Source: Bisporella sp. PMI_857 (taxonomy: Eukaryota; Ascomycota; Leotiomycetes; Helotiales; Helotiaceae). From it: a DNA stretch of 64,000 nt. Where the stretch lies: contig JAJSPD010000026.1 of the NCBI GenBank assembly GCA_021307315.1, positions 607,448-671,447 of the forward strand, written 5' to 3'. The position numbers and the translations under genes are program-made. The notes beneath the pieces were generated by a model. It saw only the letters and a list, made by a program, of their open reading frames with translations, was not told where the DNA came from and did no database searches. Of this stretch, positions 33,747-44,516 are shown one piece after another. Numbering within the stretch: the stretch's first letter is position 1; each line of letters opens with the position of its first letter.

Positions 33747-35639
33747 ACGTAGTTCACAAGCGAATGTCCCACACAAGCGAATGTCCCACACAAGCGAATG
33801 TCCCACACAAGCGAATGTCCCGATTTTTCTTGGCATACAACTTTCAACTTTTATTAGCAATTACACAATAATTACAAATGGCTCGCACATAAAAAGAATC
33901 TGATATGTTTTTGGCTGTTCAGGTCGTACGAAATAACCCTGAAGCGCGTATTACGAAAATTGCGCGGATATATAATGTACCTGAAAAAACATTACGTCGT
34001 CGAGCTCAAAAAATGCTTGCAAAACACGATACTATACTAAAATCACGAAAATTGACTTTATTAAAAGAAAAAACGATCGTACGATATATTTTTGACTTAG
34101 ATTCACGATTATTTTTTTCGCGAGTTAGTAGTGTTGAAAAAATGGCTAATCGATTGCTCGCGGACCGAAACGCAAAACGCGTCGGCAAAAACTAGACTTC
34201 GAACTTCGTACAACGACAATTAAAGCTACGAACGCGTTTTAATCGTCAAATCGACTATTAAAAAGCTAAATGCAAAGATCCAAACGTGTATAACGCGTAG
34301 TTTCGGCTTGTACAAAACACAATCAACAAATATAGAATCAACGAAAAAAATATATACAATTTTAATAAAACAAGGTTTTTAATAAGCCAGATTTCGTCCG
34401 AAATAATTGTAACAAGCGCTAAACAGCAAAATAAACCTCGAACTGTACAGCAAAAAAACCGAAAATAAATTACAGTTATTCAAAGTATTAGTTCGTACGG
34501 CTATGCGCTGCTGCTATATATTATTATTGCGAGCAAAAATTATTTGTTGTTATAGTATAAAAACAGTCAATTGCTGTACGATTAAGTAATTGTAGTTACA
34601 GCAAATAGTTGAACAACAAATAAACGAGGTTTAAATTAAATTTAGCATTTTAATTAGTATACAAAAAGTCGTACGAAAAGTATATATCGGCTTTTTATTT
34701 TTGACAGTTACAAAAGCTATTATTCGACCGATTTTAAGCTTTATTGCAAAAAACACAATATTATTACATTGTGTATGCTTGCATATTTATTTTATAAGTT
34801 TCAGCTACTTAATATTAAGTATTTTCGCGCATTAAAACGTTCGTACAGTGCTGAAATCGAAAAATTAATACGTACGTATATTACTTACATTTCTAAAAAA
34901 GACTTTTTTTTTGCTTTTCACACTGCATTTTGTACGGCACTTATAAAGTCAAATATTCAAAAAAAATTCCGCGGAACTAGTTTAGTGCTGTACGATCCGC
35001 AACATGTAATTTCACAGTTTAATATTCGAGTTTTTACGTTAACTTTACTGTTAACTTCGTTCGATTTACTTGCGGCATAAAAGCCAAAAACGCTGCACAA
35101 CGTGATCGAAACGCAATTATATACTAAATATATAAAAAAAAAGATCGTACAACATTAAAATAGCTTACCAACCGCGCTTTTGTTAAGTGTAAACCAGTTT
35201 GCTAAAAGTGCAACGCGTGCAATTCACGAATTAGTTTTGTTACGCAAAAAAAACGCCGCATTGCGCAAAGCAAATAATAAACTTAGTCGGCGTTGTTGTA
35301 CAAAAAAGCGTCGAATTCAAAAAAGAAAATCACTTAGCTTGCAAAGTGCGCAAAATCTTTAAGCTCAAAATAATGTTAATACACAATTGTAAGCTGATTT
35401 AGTTGAAAATAGTAGTTGTACGAAACTTTTTGCACTACAACAACAACGCTGCAAATTGTGCGAAGAATTTGGACACAACGTACGAATATGCGAAAATAGA
35501 AGAATTAAGCTTAATAATTCTGAATCTGAATAGTTTTAGTAATTTACTTAATTATTTGTTGTGTTATTTAAAGTTTTGTTTGTATGCCAAGAAAAATCGG
35601 GACATTCGCTTGTGTGGGACATTCGCTTGTGAACTACGT
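33747..35639 (+). mobile_element. Pogo/Fot-like DNA transposon, copy 2
   Basis: Ends start ACGTAGTTCACAAGCGAATG, inverted at 35639, with TA duplications at 33745-33746 and 35640-35641. The left end has four tandem 17-bp units (CACAAGCGAATGTCCCA), while the right end has only two. Unit sequence differs from copy 1 (TGTCCCA against TGTAAAT), a difference not explained by C-to-T mutation. Length is 1893 bp. Confidence 0.92.
33878..35533 (+). pseudogene. Pogo-like transposase of copy 2, inactivated
   Basis: Begins M-A-R-T-stop at 33878 (CAA turned TAA), then the HTH region with I-T-K-I-A-R-I-Y-N-V-P-E-K-T-L-R-R-R and an A-N-R-L-L-A-D-R-N-A-K-R-V-G-K-N segment. The DDE core (S-S-Y-G-Y-A-L..., L-F-I-F-D-S) is interrupted by many stops. 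F-R-A-L-K-R-S-Y-S-A-E-I-E-K-L follows, and the frame ends with the basic segment and an intact-pattern zinc knuckle C-K-L-C-E-E-F-G-H-N-V-R-I-C. Nearly every stop is TAA or TAG at a likely former CAA/CAG/TGG. Not functional. Confidence 0.88.
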
Positions 35640-35667
35640 TAAGCCAAAAGATTTTTAATTCTAGTAA

Positions 35668-35850
35668 TGTCACGGAGCCAAATGCTTGCGCTTAGAGAGT
35701 AGTAAAGTTCAATTACAAAAATTCTAAACCAAGAAAAAAAAAGTGAAGTTCAACAAATCTCAGCCACTAAGTGAAAAACCTGGCACGTGGCTACCAGTCT
35801 CGAATAGGAACAGTAACCGAGACGATAATGTGGGCTCTATGTTTACAGGC
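35668..35850. repeat. Third, mutated member of the TGTCACG small LTR-like family
   Basis: Starts TGTCACGGAGCCAAATGCTT 27 bp after the pogo copy 2 TA site. It carries the family core in altered form, TTCAATTACAAAAATTCTAA, with G-to-A type changes. The right end is not defined; no GTGACA end was found. Confidence 0.5.
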
Positions 35851-36348
35851 AACCAACCAGCCTATTGTAATTTTCTATCAAAAGATTGCCTTGCCGTAAC
35901 ATGTACTTTTGTAACAACAAAGTTTTTAAACAACGCCAGCGAGCTTAAGAAAGTAATATTAAATTAATGGATTAAAGTGATTAATCCTATAGCAATACTA
36001 CCGTTATAATGCGATTTACTGCTAGTTAATTGCATGTTAGCGATGTTGCGGGGCGGTTAGGGCCGCCTTTTGCTTTATAGATCAGTATATAATAAAAATA
36101 CTATTTGAGTTGAGCACAAAGCTTCTACTTTAAAAAATACTATAGCGGCTTATAGAATACCCTGGTGGCTAGCTAAAGTTGGCCCCTGGCCTAGGAGTCC
36201 CTAGACTTCTCCAGATTCTGGCACCTGACTTCCAATCGTAGGTTCTGCATTGTGGTACGCCAAAAAATCATATCGACCCGCTCCTGTGTAGAAGAGGAGG
36301 ATAGTGTATTAATACCCAATCAGGCAACAGCTATTTATTCCTGCCCGT
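35851..36348. other. Gene-free spacer downstream of the ligase gene
   Basis: No recognisable gene. The distal part should contain the 3' UTR and poly(A) region of the minus-strand ligase gene. Confidence 0.4.
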
Positions 36349-38570
36349 CTACAATCTTACTTTTGGCATCTCAGCGGCGAGAGCCTCCTTGTACAAGCGA
36401 TCGAGCTCGTTGCGGAACTTCTTCGCTATTTGAGGACGCTTGAGTTTTAGCCTTTAATAGCCGTTAGCCAATAGTATACTTTGTAGCATTATGAGGGAAA
36501 CTCACGTAGGCGTTAATAACTCATTTTTGATCGTAAAGGGTTCAAGCTCAAGATGCACAGCCCTCACTTTTTCGTAACTATTAAACTTATTCTTTTTGCC
36601 CACAGAATCAAGATCTTTCACTACTGCAGCACGGATTTGTGGGTTCGCGATGGCAGCCGTTATGCTTGAGATGTCCGAGATATTAATAGGCTTCTTGAGG
36701 ATATCACTCGCGTAAGGCGCAAAGGTCAGTGGGTCGACACCAAAGATAGCGACTGGAAAGGCCTGTGTCGAGTCGCCGTGCACGTAAGCCTGAGCCAAGA
36801 TAGTAGAATTGGCAAGGTACACATTCTCAATGCGCTCGGGAGAGATATACTCGCCCTGAGCAAGCTTAAGGACATTCTTTCGGCGGTCGATAATCTTAAC
36901 CCGGCCAAGGCTGTCGATCTCCGCGATGTCACCCGTGCTAAACCACCCGACACTGTCAATAACTTGGGCTGTCTCCTTAGGGTTCTTGTAGTACTCGCGA
37001 AAGCGCAGAGGCCCACGGAGCAGGAGCTCCCCGCGAGGATTGGGCTTGTCGGTGACAAGGTAGTCCATATCAGGGACGGATTTCAAACACGCCTCAACAG
37101 CTGCGCCGAGACCGCCGCAGTTCCCAGTAGAGTAGTCACCCGGAAACTGGGCCAAGCTCACAGCGTAGGTTTCAGTCAACCCATACCCCTGGATAAAATT
37201 ATTGCCGAAGGCAGCCCGGAGAAATTGGTGCAGGGTTGGGTCAATGGGTGCGCTACCACTGACCATCCCTTTTGACTGCTGAAGGCCGAAATTTCTAGTA
37301 ATCCGTGGCGTCAAAAAGCGATCCCATATTATATGCTTGTTGGTTGCCTGCCCTATAGGGAGCTTCATGGCCTCAAGCTTCTTGTTGATCATATAGCGTG
37401 TGGCAGTTCCTGTTAGTCCTGGGGCTGTCATTGCAGTAGCTCGAATAGCTGCTCCGAAGCGGTTGTAAAGACGAGGGACAGAAACAAAGATGGTGGGCTG
37501 TAGCATCTTCATGTCGTCAATAAGACCAAGGATATCCCCACGAAAGTAGCCGATGCTGGCCCCAGCAGATAGAGCATTGTGTTCTACTACTCTTTGATAA
37601 ATGTGCGCCAGTGGTAAGTAGGAAACAAATATGTCGGTGGGAACTACATCAGATGCCGCTCGTACAATTGCTGTGGCTGCAGTTGCGTTTTCGTGTGTTA
37701 GGACCACTCCCTTAGGATTGCCAGTTGTCCCAGAGGTATAGTTGATCGTAATAATATCTTCGGCATGAGGAGGGTTTATAGGCAAGCTAGAGGCTGCTCC
37801 TAGGGTCTCAACGTCTCCCATATAATGAACAGATATCCCAACATCGGCTGCCAAAGCATTTAAAATAGCAGACTTAGAGTTTCCAGGCTGCTCCCCAGAA
37901 TCCAAAGGATCCATAGAAATAATTAGCTTTAGCGTTGGGCATCGGGGCGCGAGCTTTAGAAGAACAGGAATATGAGGGAGGGTTGTGATCACACAAACAA
38001 GGGGTACTTGGTTAATGATGTACTCTGTGGTATCAGGACCAAGGGTATCGTAGATTGAGACGGTAAATAGCGATTGAGACATGCAACCTAAATCTACAAA
38101 CTTTGGTCAACACTAGTCTCCTACATCAATTACAACGTACCTGAGATTTGCCACTCTGGCCGGTTCTGGCACCACAAGCCTACCCCGTACTGCCTGTTCT
38201 CTTTGACACCAACCATCTTATGTAGCTTTACTAAACCTGCGCCAAAATTCTTTCTCCGAACAGCTGTTTGAGCGTATGTGATCCAATTATAGTTGCGAAA
38301 TGTTTTCGAGGCTGAATCCCATACCCTGCTTCCCAAACATCTTCTATTAGGCCACTTCTTGAGGGTGGCCTCGAAGGAGTCATGGGCTGTCCGAATATTC
38401 GGATCAAGTGTCTTTAACAGCGGCTGGTCGACGAAGCGAAAATGCCTGTAAATGGCTGTATAGCCCTCGCGCTCGCTGTTGGGGATTGGGAGCGAGTATG
38501 GAGTACCTGGGACAGGAGCGGCATGCAAGTATTTTGCGTAGGCATCGGCATCCAGATTTACGGAGTCCAT
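36349..38570 (-). CDS. Long-chain acyl-CoA synthetase-type AMP-forming ligase
   Basis: Predicted 706 residues from three exons: 38570-38141, 38093-36506 and 36451-36349. The introns of 47 and 54 bp are GT-AG. It belongs to the ANL superfamily, which activates a carboxylic acid with ATP and loads it on CoA. Motifs seen: the P-loop-like Y-T-S-G-T-T-G-N-P-K-G, L-P-L-A-H-I-Y-Q-R, the acceptor region Q-G-Y-G-L-T-E-T, G-W-F-S-T-G-D-I-A and D-R-R-K-N-V-L-K-L-A-Q-G-E-Y-I. Length and the N-terminal extension fit fungal Faa/LACS enzymes rather than 4-coumarate ligases. The C-terminus ends K-V-R-L, a poor match to the peroxisomal PTS1 rule, so peroxisomal location is open. It is divergent from the dioxygenase gene with about 510 bp between starts. 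In this neighbourhood it could load a side-chain acid or an aromatic acid. Confidence 0.88.
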
Positions 38571-39081
38571 GGTCCAAAAAGTTCAGCAGCTGAGTTGTTG
38601 AGGGTTTATAGGGTAATCGTTATCTCTGTAGACTGGGAAGCGAGGCGCGGATTCCTGGCAGCTCAGAGATAATGAAAGACTTAGCTGAGAGAATAGGCTC
38701 TTAGGTAAGTCTCGAGAGGTTCGGCCATTTGATATTTTCCTGTCAAGTCCAACAAGCCGAGGCTCATTATCGTGTTAGTAGCCTTTTCAATTGTCTTGCT
38801 CCGTGTCTTGCCGTGGCAAGGGACTTCCCGCAACATTTAGTTCCTCCGCGTAAACCGGCAAACCTTAGATGTTCCGCACTTGCAAGTGTGTCGGTACCAA
38901 TAACCAGAATCAACAAAGCCGCTATAAAGCCTCGTAGGTATTGTGTCGCTAGAGACTCCGCGTTCCATCCTGCCCCACACTTTGCCCTCAGCTATCTGCT
39001 GTTGCTACTCCTCTATCTCTACAACTCGAAAAATATTTTCTACCATCCACCTAATTTATCTTATCTAGTAACCACGCCAAC
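38571..39081. promoter_or_regulatory. Divergent promoter, ligase / ring-cleavage dioxygenase
   Basis: Shared upstream region of two genes. It contains TTCCTCCGCG at 38841-38850, followed by a CCGG, matching motifs in two other promoters of the cluster. A pyrimidine-rich stretch (38990-39030) precedes the dioxygenase start. Confidence 0.55.
38841..38850 (+). promoter_or_regulatory. TTCYTCCGC motif, candidate regulator site
   Basis: TTCCTCCGCG, identical over 10 bases to the reverse complement of 47601-47610. CCG/CGG triplets are the usual half-sites of Zn2Cys6 proteins, one of which is encoded in this cluster. Confidence 0.4.
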
Positions 39082-40228
39082 ATGTCATCCCAAAGCCTTA
39101 TCACTATCACCAACTCTCCACAAAAAGTTCAGTTAGCGCGGATCTCTCATGTCTACCAGAAGCATCCTAATCTCAGTAAATGGGAGCAATTTGCGAAGGA
39201 CTTTGGATTTGTTGAAGCCGCTCGAGAGGGATGCAATATATACTATCGTGGCTATGGGAAAGACCCATATTGCGTGGTCGCATCTGCCAGCAGGCGTGGG
39301 AAGAAGGAGTTCGGCGGCGCGGCTTTCGTTGCAAAAACGCAGGAAGATTTCGAGAATGCAAAGGCCCTCCCGGGAGCAAGATTGGTAGATATTAGCAAGG
39401 CTCCTGGCGGAGGCCAAATGGTGTCAATTCCCACCCCTACCAATAATTTCATACATGTCATCTGGGGGCAAACGGAACGTGACAACCCACGATCTCCTCC
39501 TGGCACTATCAAGCTGACACACGAAGAGCTTAATACAAGCTTGCAAAAGCCCCGCCATGGTTAGTACCACAAACCGTCACTAAGATGTTTATATTTTGAT
39601 ACGTGTATTTCCAGGAGAATTTCAAAGGTTTAGACGTGGCCCAGCGCCGGTTCATAAGTTAGGACACTTCGGTTATATCACCAAGAAGTTTGATGAGGAT
39701 GTTGAATTCTACACATCAAATTTCAACTTTGTGCCTTCCGATATCCTAACCAATGGAAAGAAGGATCAGGACACTAACTGCTTCTTTCACCTCGACCTGG
39801 GCGAAGAATACGTCGATCACCACTGCTTCTTCCTCGTCCGAGCTCCCTCAATATTTCCTGAAACCAGGATGCACCACACTAGTTATGAAGTTGACGACTT
39901 CGATACCCAGCTCATCGGTCACGACTGGTTACTTCATAAGAACTACAGGCTTGTTTGGGGCGTAGGAAGACACGTTCTAGGAAGTCAAATCTTTGATTAC
40001 TGGAGAGATCCTAGTGGTTTCACGATTGAACATTACGCCGATGGGGATCTAATCAACCACACCCACAAGATTTCTCGGGAGCCAGATGGCGGACCGTTAT
40101 CATTAGCTATTTGGGGGCCAGCCTTCCATCAGATGGATTTTGCAGGAGTGAGCTTTATAGATTTACTCGGTATTATACTTAGGAGTTTTGCGTGGCCGTT
40201 GATCTCAGTTTGGCGTTTTGTAAGATAG
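39082..40228 (+). CDS. Extradiol ring-cleavage (catechol 2,3-dioxygenase-like) dioxygenase, VOC fold
   Basis: Predicted 363 residues from two exons, 39082-39559 and 39615-40228 (55-bp intron GTTAGT...CCAG). Two vicinal-oxygen-chelate modules are visible: N-terminal ~18-150, starting V-Q-L-A-R-I-S-H-V-Y, and C-terminal ~172-310. The three Fe(II) ligands of type I extradiol enzymes are in place: H177 (K-L-G-H-F-G-Y), H247 (M-H-H-T-S-Y-E-V) and E298 (F-T-I-E-H-Y). The block G-R-H-V-L-G-S-Q-I-F-D-Y-W-R-D-P-S-G is typical of catechol and homoprotocatechuate 2,3-dioxygenases. The family opens a catechol ring next to its two hydroxyls. The last ~35 residues are hydrophobic (I-D-L-L-G-I-I-L-R-S-F-A-W-P-L), an unusual tail that may anchor it to a membrane. 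Neighbours (FAD monooxygenase, FAH hydrolase, ligase) support aromatic catabolism. The substrate is unknown. Confidence 0.85.
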
Positions 40229-40678
40229 CCCTGATTTGCCATTTCAAATATATATGAAGTAATCACAATATTTCCAGTGCGCTGCTGCTGCTCCTCCATA
40301 TCCAGGCCCTTAGTATAGAGCATTGATACAAGGAACACAAACCGAGTGTTATCCTCCCAAAAGCCAAACGCCAGATTCAAGCACAAACATGTAGCACTTG
40401 AGCAATTGCTAATTTTATATACTTAACTTTTGCCACTGGGTATTCGTTGATCATTTTAAGCTCACCGGATCCTCCAAAAACTCTTGGCTGGGATTCGAGA
40501 ATACTGGCCAGATATTAATAGTGGCCGGGTTTTGTGCCTCTGGATCAATTGGGGCTTGCAGCTGGGACGCGACAAATAAAACATCCTGAAAACTCAGACT
40601 CAACCAATTCCAGGAAAGTAAGCCCTGGAGAGATTCTACTATATATTAGACACTTCATTTATTATGATCTTCAAGGCG
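40229..40678. other. Spacer between convergent genes
   Basis: Holds the 3' regions of the dioxygenase and of the minus-strand regulator. The regulator frame reaches a stop near 40679, but a further 3' exon reading leftwards (possible donor GTATAT near 40690) cannot be excluded. Confidence 0.4.
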
Positions 40679-42823
40679 CTATATACCTAAAAGCAGGCTG
40701 GCAATCGGCCAGTAGCGTGCGAAGCCCTTAAGAGCTGCACTAAGAGGCTTCAGAGAATCCTCTACGCTGTCCCAGTGACCACTTTCCTTTGCTTGCTGGT
40801 AGGAGGCAGACATGGTATGGAGAACGAGGATGCTGGAGGAGACCCAGATGATACAGCTTAACATCGGATCAGTGAATTTGGAATAGCTTGGCTCCCAATG
40901 GCGAAGTAAAGCCGCCATTTCTTCTATGTTATCGATGCATATTTGCCAATCGGCGACTAAGCGCTTCTGCTGCACATGATTTGTGTTATCGAAATCCCGT
41001 TCTCGGATTGGAAGGTATAAGATAACCTCAGTTCTACATAACTGTCAGATTACTTCATACATAAAGGGACACAGAGCTGACATATGGAGCAAAATTAAAG
41101 TCTCAAGCCTTCGTCGGTGTTCATCAATAGTTTCCCCTGTCGGCTGTCTAGCTCCGGACAAGAACGGACAAGGAAGAGCGGCTCGTAAATAGGGGAATGC
41201 CTGCTTTAAGTCGTTGAATTCACTCATTAGCTCTAGTGTTGGATTTAAGTACAGCCGTCGACGACATGTCATGGCTTCTCTGTTATACGAGACGGTGTGG
41301 AGGTAGAAATATAGGGAGTCCTTGGATAAAATCCACTGTAGGTCTTGGATTGATCTCCAGGGCCTAATAGCGTCGGCTGGAAGGAAGTCAGCAGAACATG
41401 GCGTGATGATACCGCATGTGAAATTCGCAACGGAAGTCGATGGGAGTGCGGTATGAATGTCACGGGTTTCGATGTTGAATGGTGAACTGGCGAGAATGTT
41501 AATAGAAGAATCCACCCTCCATACTGCCCACCAGGTGAATCTCCATTCTTCCATTTCTGCTTCTGAGATAAGGGACATGCTACAGTGATTAGGCTGGTCA
41601 ATGCGATGAAGGCCAGCAGAAATCGCGGCTCGAACTGTGTTTCCCACACGCATCCAAGCTTTGCGTCCAGGAAAGCTTGTATACTCGTGCAAAGTAAGTA
41701 AGAATAAGGTTTTGACATCTCCCAAGGATATCGGGGTGCTGGAGTCATTCGCTTCATTGAATCGACTTTTCTCGAAGCCCATACGAGCAAAGTGTTCCCA
41801 TGGTTCAACAACGTTCTGCCCGAAGGTTTGCAACATTTCAGACGGGAGAACATATCGCGACGCTAACGCAAGCATCATATAGAGTAGGGGCTTGGGGACC
41901 CTATCAGCTCTAAGGTCTGTCTGAAAGGTCTCTTTTCGAAACAACGGAAAGACAGGCTGCACATTATCAAAGTATAGCGAAATACTGCATCTCTCATGAA
42001 TCGTGATCGTACTTAAGGTGGAAGGGCAATACGCACAGAATTGCTATAGTGTCCTCGGAAAGATCCAACGCCTGGTCAGACACGACAGAGCCAAGAGCAG
42101 GAGAAGCGTTAGTGGGCATAACTAGAGCAGCTTCCATGGCCCTAGTTGTAGGCGCCTCTGCGGATGTGTGTCTCGGCGCTACGGCGTCTCGACTATTAGA
42201 GGCGACATTACCACGCCCACTGACAGGTCTCGTTGCCCGTGCAGCTCCTGCACGTGAAGCAACGAGTGTCTCCGCAAGCTCTGTAGAAAGAGTCAAAAAC
42301 TATAACTGTATTGTTGACATCGCATGAAGCTAGAATGAATAAGACTGCACTTAGAGTAAAGCCCACCTAATCTTGAACTAAGCGCTGATCGGCGACTAGC
42401 CGAACCTCGTGGCGGACCTGGCCGCTTTTTGATATGCAGATACTCGCATTTCCAGCCATTGATGTGGCACAAAGAGCAAACTGGCCTTTCAAGGTTACCT
42501 AAATCCAACATTAGAAGTGTCGTGTAGCGAATTCATAAGAAATCCCCTCACATCTTCTTTTCTTCCTAAAGGCGCGTCGGTTAGTGACGGCGGTAGCTCT
42601 AAATAGAAGCTAGATCACACCTTCTACAGCTTGAGCATACCCCTAACTTTGAGATCGCATTCACGTCACTAGGCGGTGATGCATGGTGCGGGGCTGCAAA
42701 ACGTTCATCAAGGCTACAGGCATCATAGGCCGCCGTGGTTGCTGTAGAGTCTGCCGATGGAGGGTCGATGGCCACCGGATCAAAGGCGAATAATGGCTCC
42801 AAATCCATCAAAGGAAAGTCCAT
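40679..42823 (-). CDS. Zn2Cys6 transcription factor of the aromatic cluster
   Basis: Predicted 604 residues from six exons: 42823-42621, 42565-42552, 42498-42367, 42280-42037, 41984-41054, 40969-40679. The zinc cluster is assembled from three exons, the middle one only 14 bp: C-S-S-C-R-R-K-K-R-R-C-N-L-E-R-P-V-C-S-L-C-x6-C, perfect Zn2Cys6 spacing. An acidic, Ala/Pro-rich N-terminus precedes it, unlike the many family members where the cluster comes first. The middle homology region starts L-Y-F-D-N-V-Q-P-V-F-P-L-F and includes L-L-T-L-H-E-Y and R-A-A-I-S-A-G-L-H-R-I-D. It is divergent from the FAH-type hydrolase gene and sits centrally in the cluster, so it is the obvious candidate for pathway-specific control. 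One of the shared TCCTCCGC motifs lies 16 bp upstream of its own ATG, which would allow self-regulation. The 3' end is provisional. Confidence 0.82.
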
Positions 42824-42838
42824 TGTGAAAGTGCTAAG

Positions 42839-42846
42839 GCGGAGGA
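42839..42846 (-). promoter_or_regulatory. TCCTCCGC motif near the regulator start
   Basis: Eight of nine bases of the TTCYTCCGC motif, in the probable 5' leader of the Zn2Cys6 gene. Confidence 0.3.
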
Positions 42847-43056
42847 TTAGTGTGTCTTCTGCTCCAGACGCATGCGGCTCAACAGATGCGATAATACACC
42901 GCGGAACATAGATCTTGCTGGTGGAGCAATGAGGGAGAAGGGTGGGAGGGGGAGGAAAGAATATTATTCCGCAGCAAGGAAGGGAGATGACGTAATCGAG
43001 TGGAACTTTATAAGCGACGGTTTGGAGTGGAAAGCGGACGAACCCCTCCACATCAG

Positions 43057-43065
43057 TTCTTCCGC
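43057..43065 (+). promoter_or_regulatory. TTCYTCCGC motif upstream of the FAH-type gene
   Basis: Exact TTCTTCCGC, identical to 47581-47589 in the FAD monooxygenase promoter. Confidence 0.35.
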
Positions 43066-43399
43066 AAGGAAAGTCAAGCCAATCAGCGCTACCACCTACT
43101 TCATTAACCTTTTGTGGCTATGGTACGCCAAAGGTAGATGTGCGCCGCCGTACTTCGATGCTGGTTATTTGCTATACCGCAGGTAAGTTGTTTAACAGCA
43201 TTACCAGCAACACAGGCACTGTTTGGTTCTACCGCGGGTAAGTTGACAATGCCGAACGGGGGCCACCCTGAAGCCAGTGTAGGTCTATATAGTGCGCGGG
43301 ATTCCACATGACCTCTTTGATCGTGGTATCGCTCGTTGCAGATATTACACTACGCACATTCACTAATATAGAACCACTCTTTTTACCGGCTGCTCAAAG

Positions 43400-44516
43400 A
43401 TGGCACCGTTCTCGCGGCTCATCCGCTTTGAGTCTGATGGAGCTACATATTTTTCTGACCTGGGTGTTGATATCACTGAACCGCCATCTCCAGGATCGCG
43501 TGTAACAGCCTATCTGTCACTAGAGGACCTTGTTGTTGAGAAGAATGGTGCCACCGTCGTGTTAGGCAAAGTAGCGCTTCCTGTGCTTTGACTGCGTCTC
43601 ATGAGGATCTATTAGCTAATCACTTTGGGGCATTGTAAAGCTTATGGCGCCACTTCCGTACGATGGTGTACCGATCTATTGTGTGGGGATGAATTACAGG
43701 TCACATGCAGCAGAGGCAAAAGTAAGTATGCCTTCGTACTGGAAAGCTACAAGTGCCATATCCATCTAAATGCGTCTATCATCCAGCTTCTCGTACCGGC
43801 GAACCCTCCCTTATGGACAAAACCTGCTGCCGCACTGGCAGCGCCTAACGAGGACATCCCAATGAACAAGTTCTGCGCTTCCAGTTTCCCTGATTTTGAG
43901 GCAAGTTCTTCTCATGGCCCTTTGCCACTCACCCAGAGATCGTTAGGTTCTGTATCTGATCCTCGTATAGGGCGAGCTGGTCTTCGTTGTTGCCCGAGAG
44001 TGCCGTGATATCTCCCAGGGGGAGGCTGGGTCTTACATTCTTGGCTATACCGCCGGCAATGACATCTCCTGTCGTCTGTACCAAATGCCGGAGCAAACTG
44101 GCGGTCAATTCTTCTATGCTAAAGCCTTTGACAAATTTGCCCCTATGGGCCCAACTCTGATAAGCCCAGAAATATTTGGAGATGGTAAAGGATTTAAGCT
44201 GGTAACCCGGGTCAACGGCAAAGTCGTGCAAGAGGTGGAGATCTTGAAAGATATGATTTTTAACGCTGCTAAAATTTTGAGCTTCATGAGTCAAGGTAGT
44301 TTGTGTGAAAGTACTGTTGCTTAACAAAGACTAACCAACTTATCAGGAACAACAATACCAGCAGGCACGGCGGTTATGACAGGAACTCCTGCAGGAGTTG
44401 GTGCTTTCCAGAAGCCCCAACGTTTTCTACGTGACCAAGACATAGTTGAGGTAGAGGTTACCAAAGTTGGGATTCTGAGGAATAAAATTGCTTTCGCAAT
44501 GAATGGTTCATTATAA
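43400..44516 (+). CDS. Fumarylacetoacetate hydrolase (FAH) family hydrolase/hydratase
   Basis: Predicted 286 residues from five exons: 43400-43570, 43641-43721, 43787-43900, 43971-44295, 44347-44516. The third intron (43901-43970) begins GCAAGT, a GC-AG intron; no GT choice keeps the frame. Family motifs are V-G-M-N-Y-R-S-H-A-A-E-A, P-P-L-W-T-K-P, the metal-binding E-x-E in P-D-F-E-G-E-L-V-F-V (read across the GC-AG intron), G-Y-T-A-G-N-D-I-S, and T-I-P-A-G-T-A-V-M-T-G-T-P-A-G-V-G near the end. Members hydrolyse, hydrate or decarboxylate acylpyruvates and the dienoates made by extradiol ring cleavage (HpaG-, MhpD- and fumarylpyruvate-hydrolase-like). It shares a promoter with the regulator, and with the nearby dioxygenase it would handle the ring-fission product. 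The exact reaction is inferred, not shown. Confidence 0.87.

Larger units (their letters stand above)
42824..43399. promoter_or_regulatory. Divergent promoter, regulator / FAH-family hydrolase
   Basis: Contains TCCTCCGC on the minus strand at 42839-42846 and TTCTTCCGC at 43057-43065, plus other CCGC/GCGG words. A TTTATAAG-type word lies near 43007. Confidence 0.55.

Noticed and set aside
33747..33836. CRISPR-like array of 17-bp repeats
   Set aside because: Units are head to tail with no spacers, only four long, and are part of the inverted ends of a transposon with TA duplications; fungi lack CRISPR.
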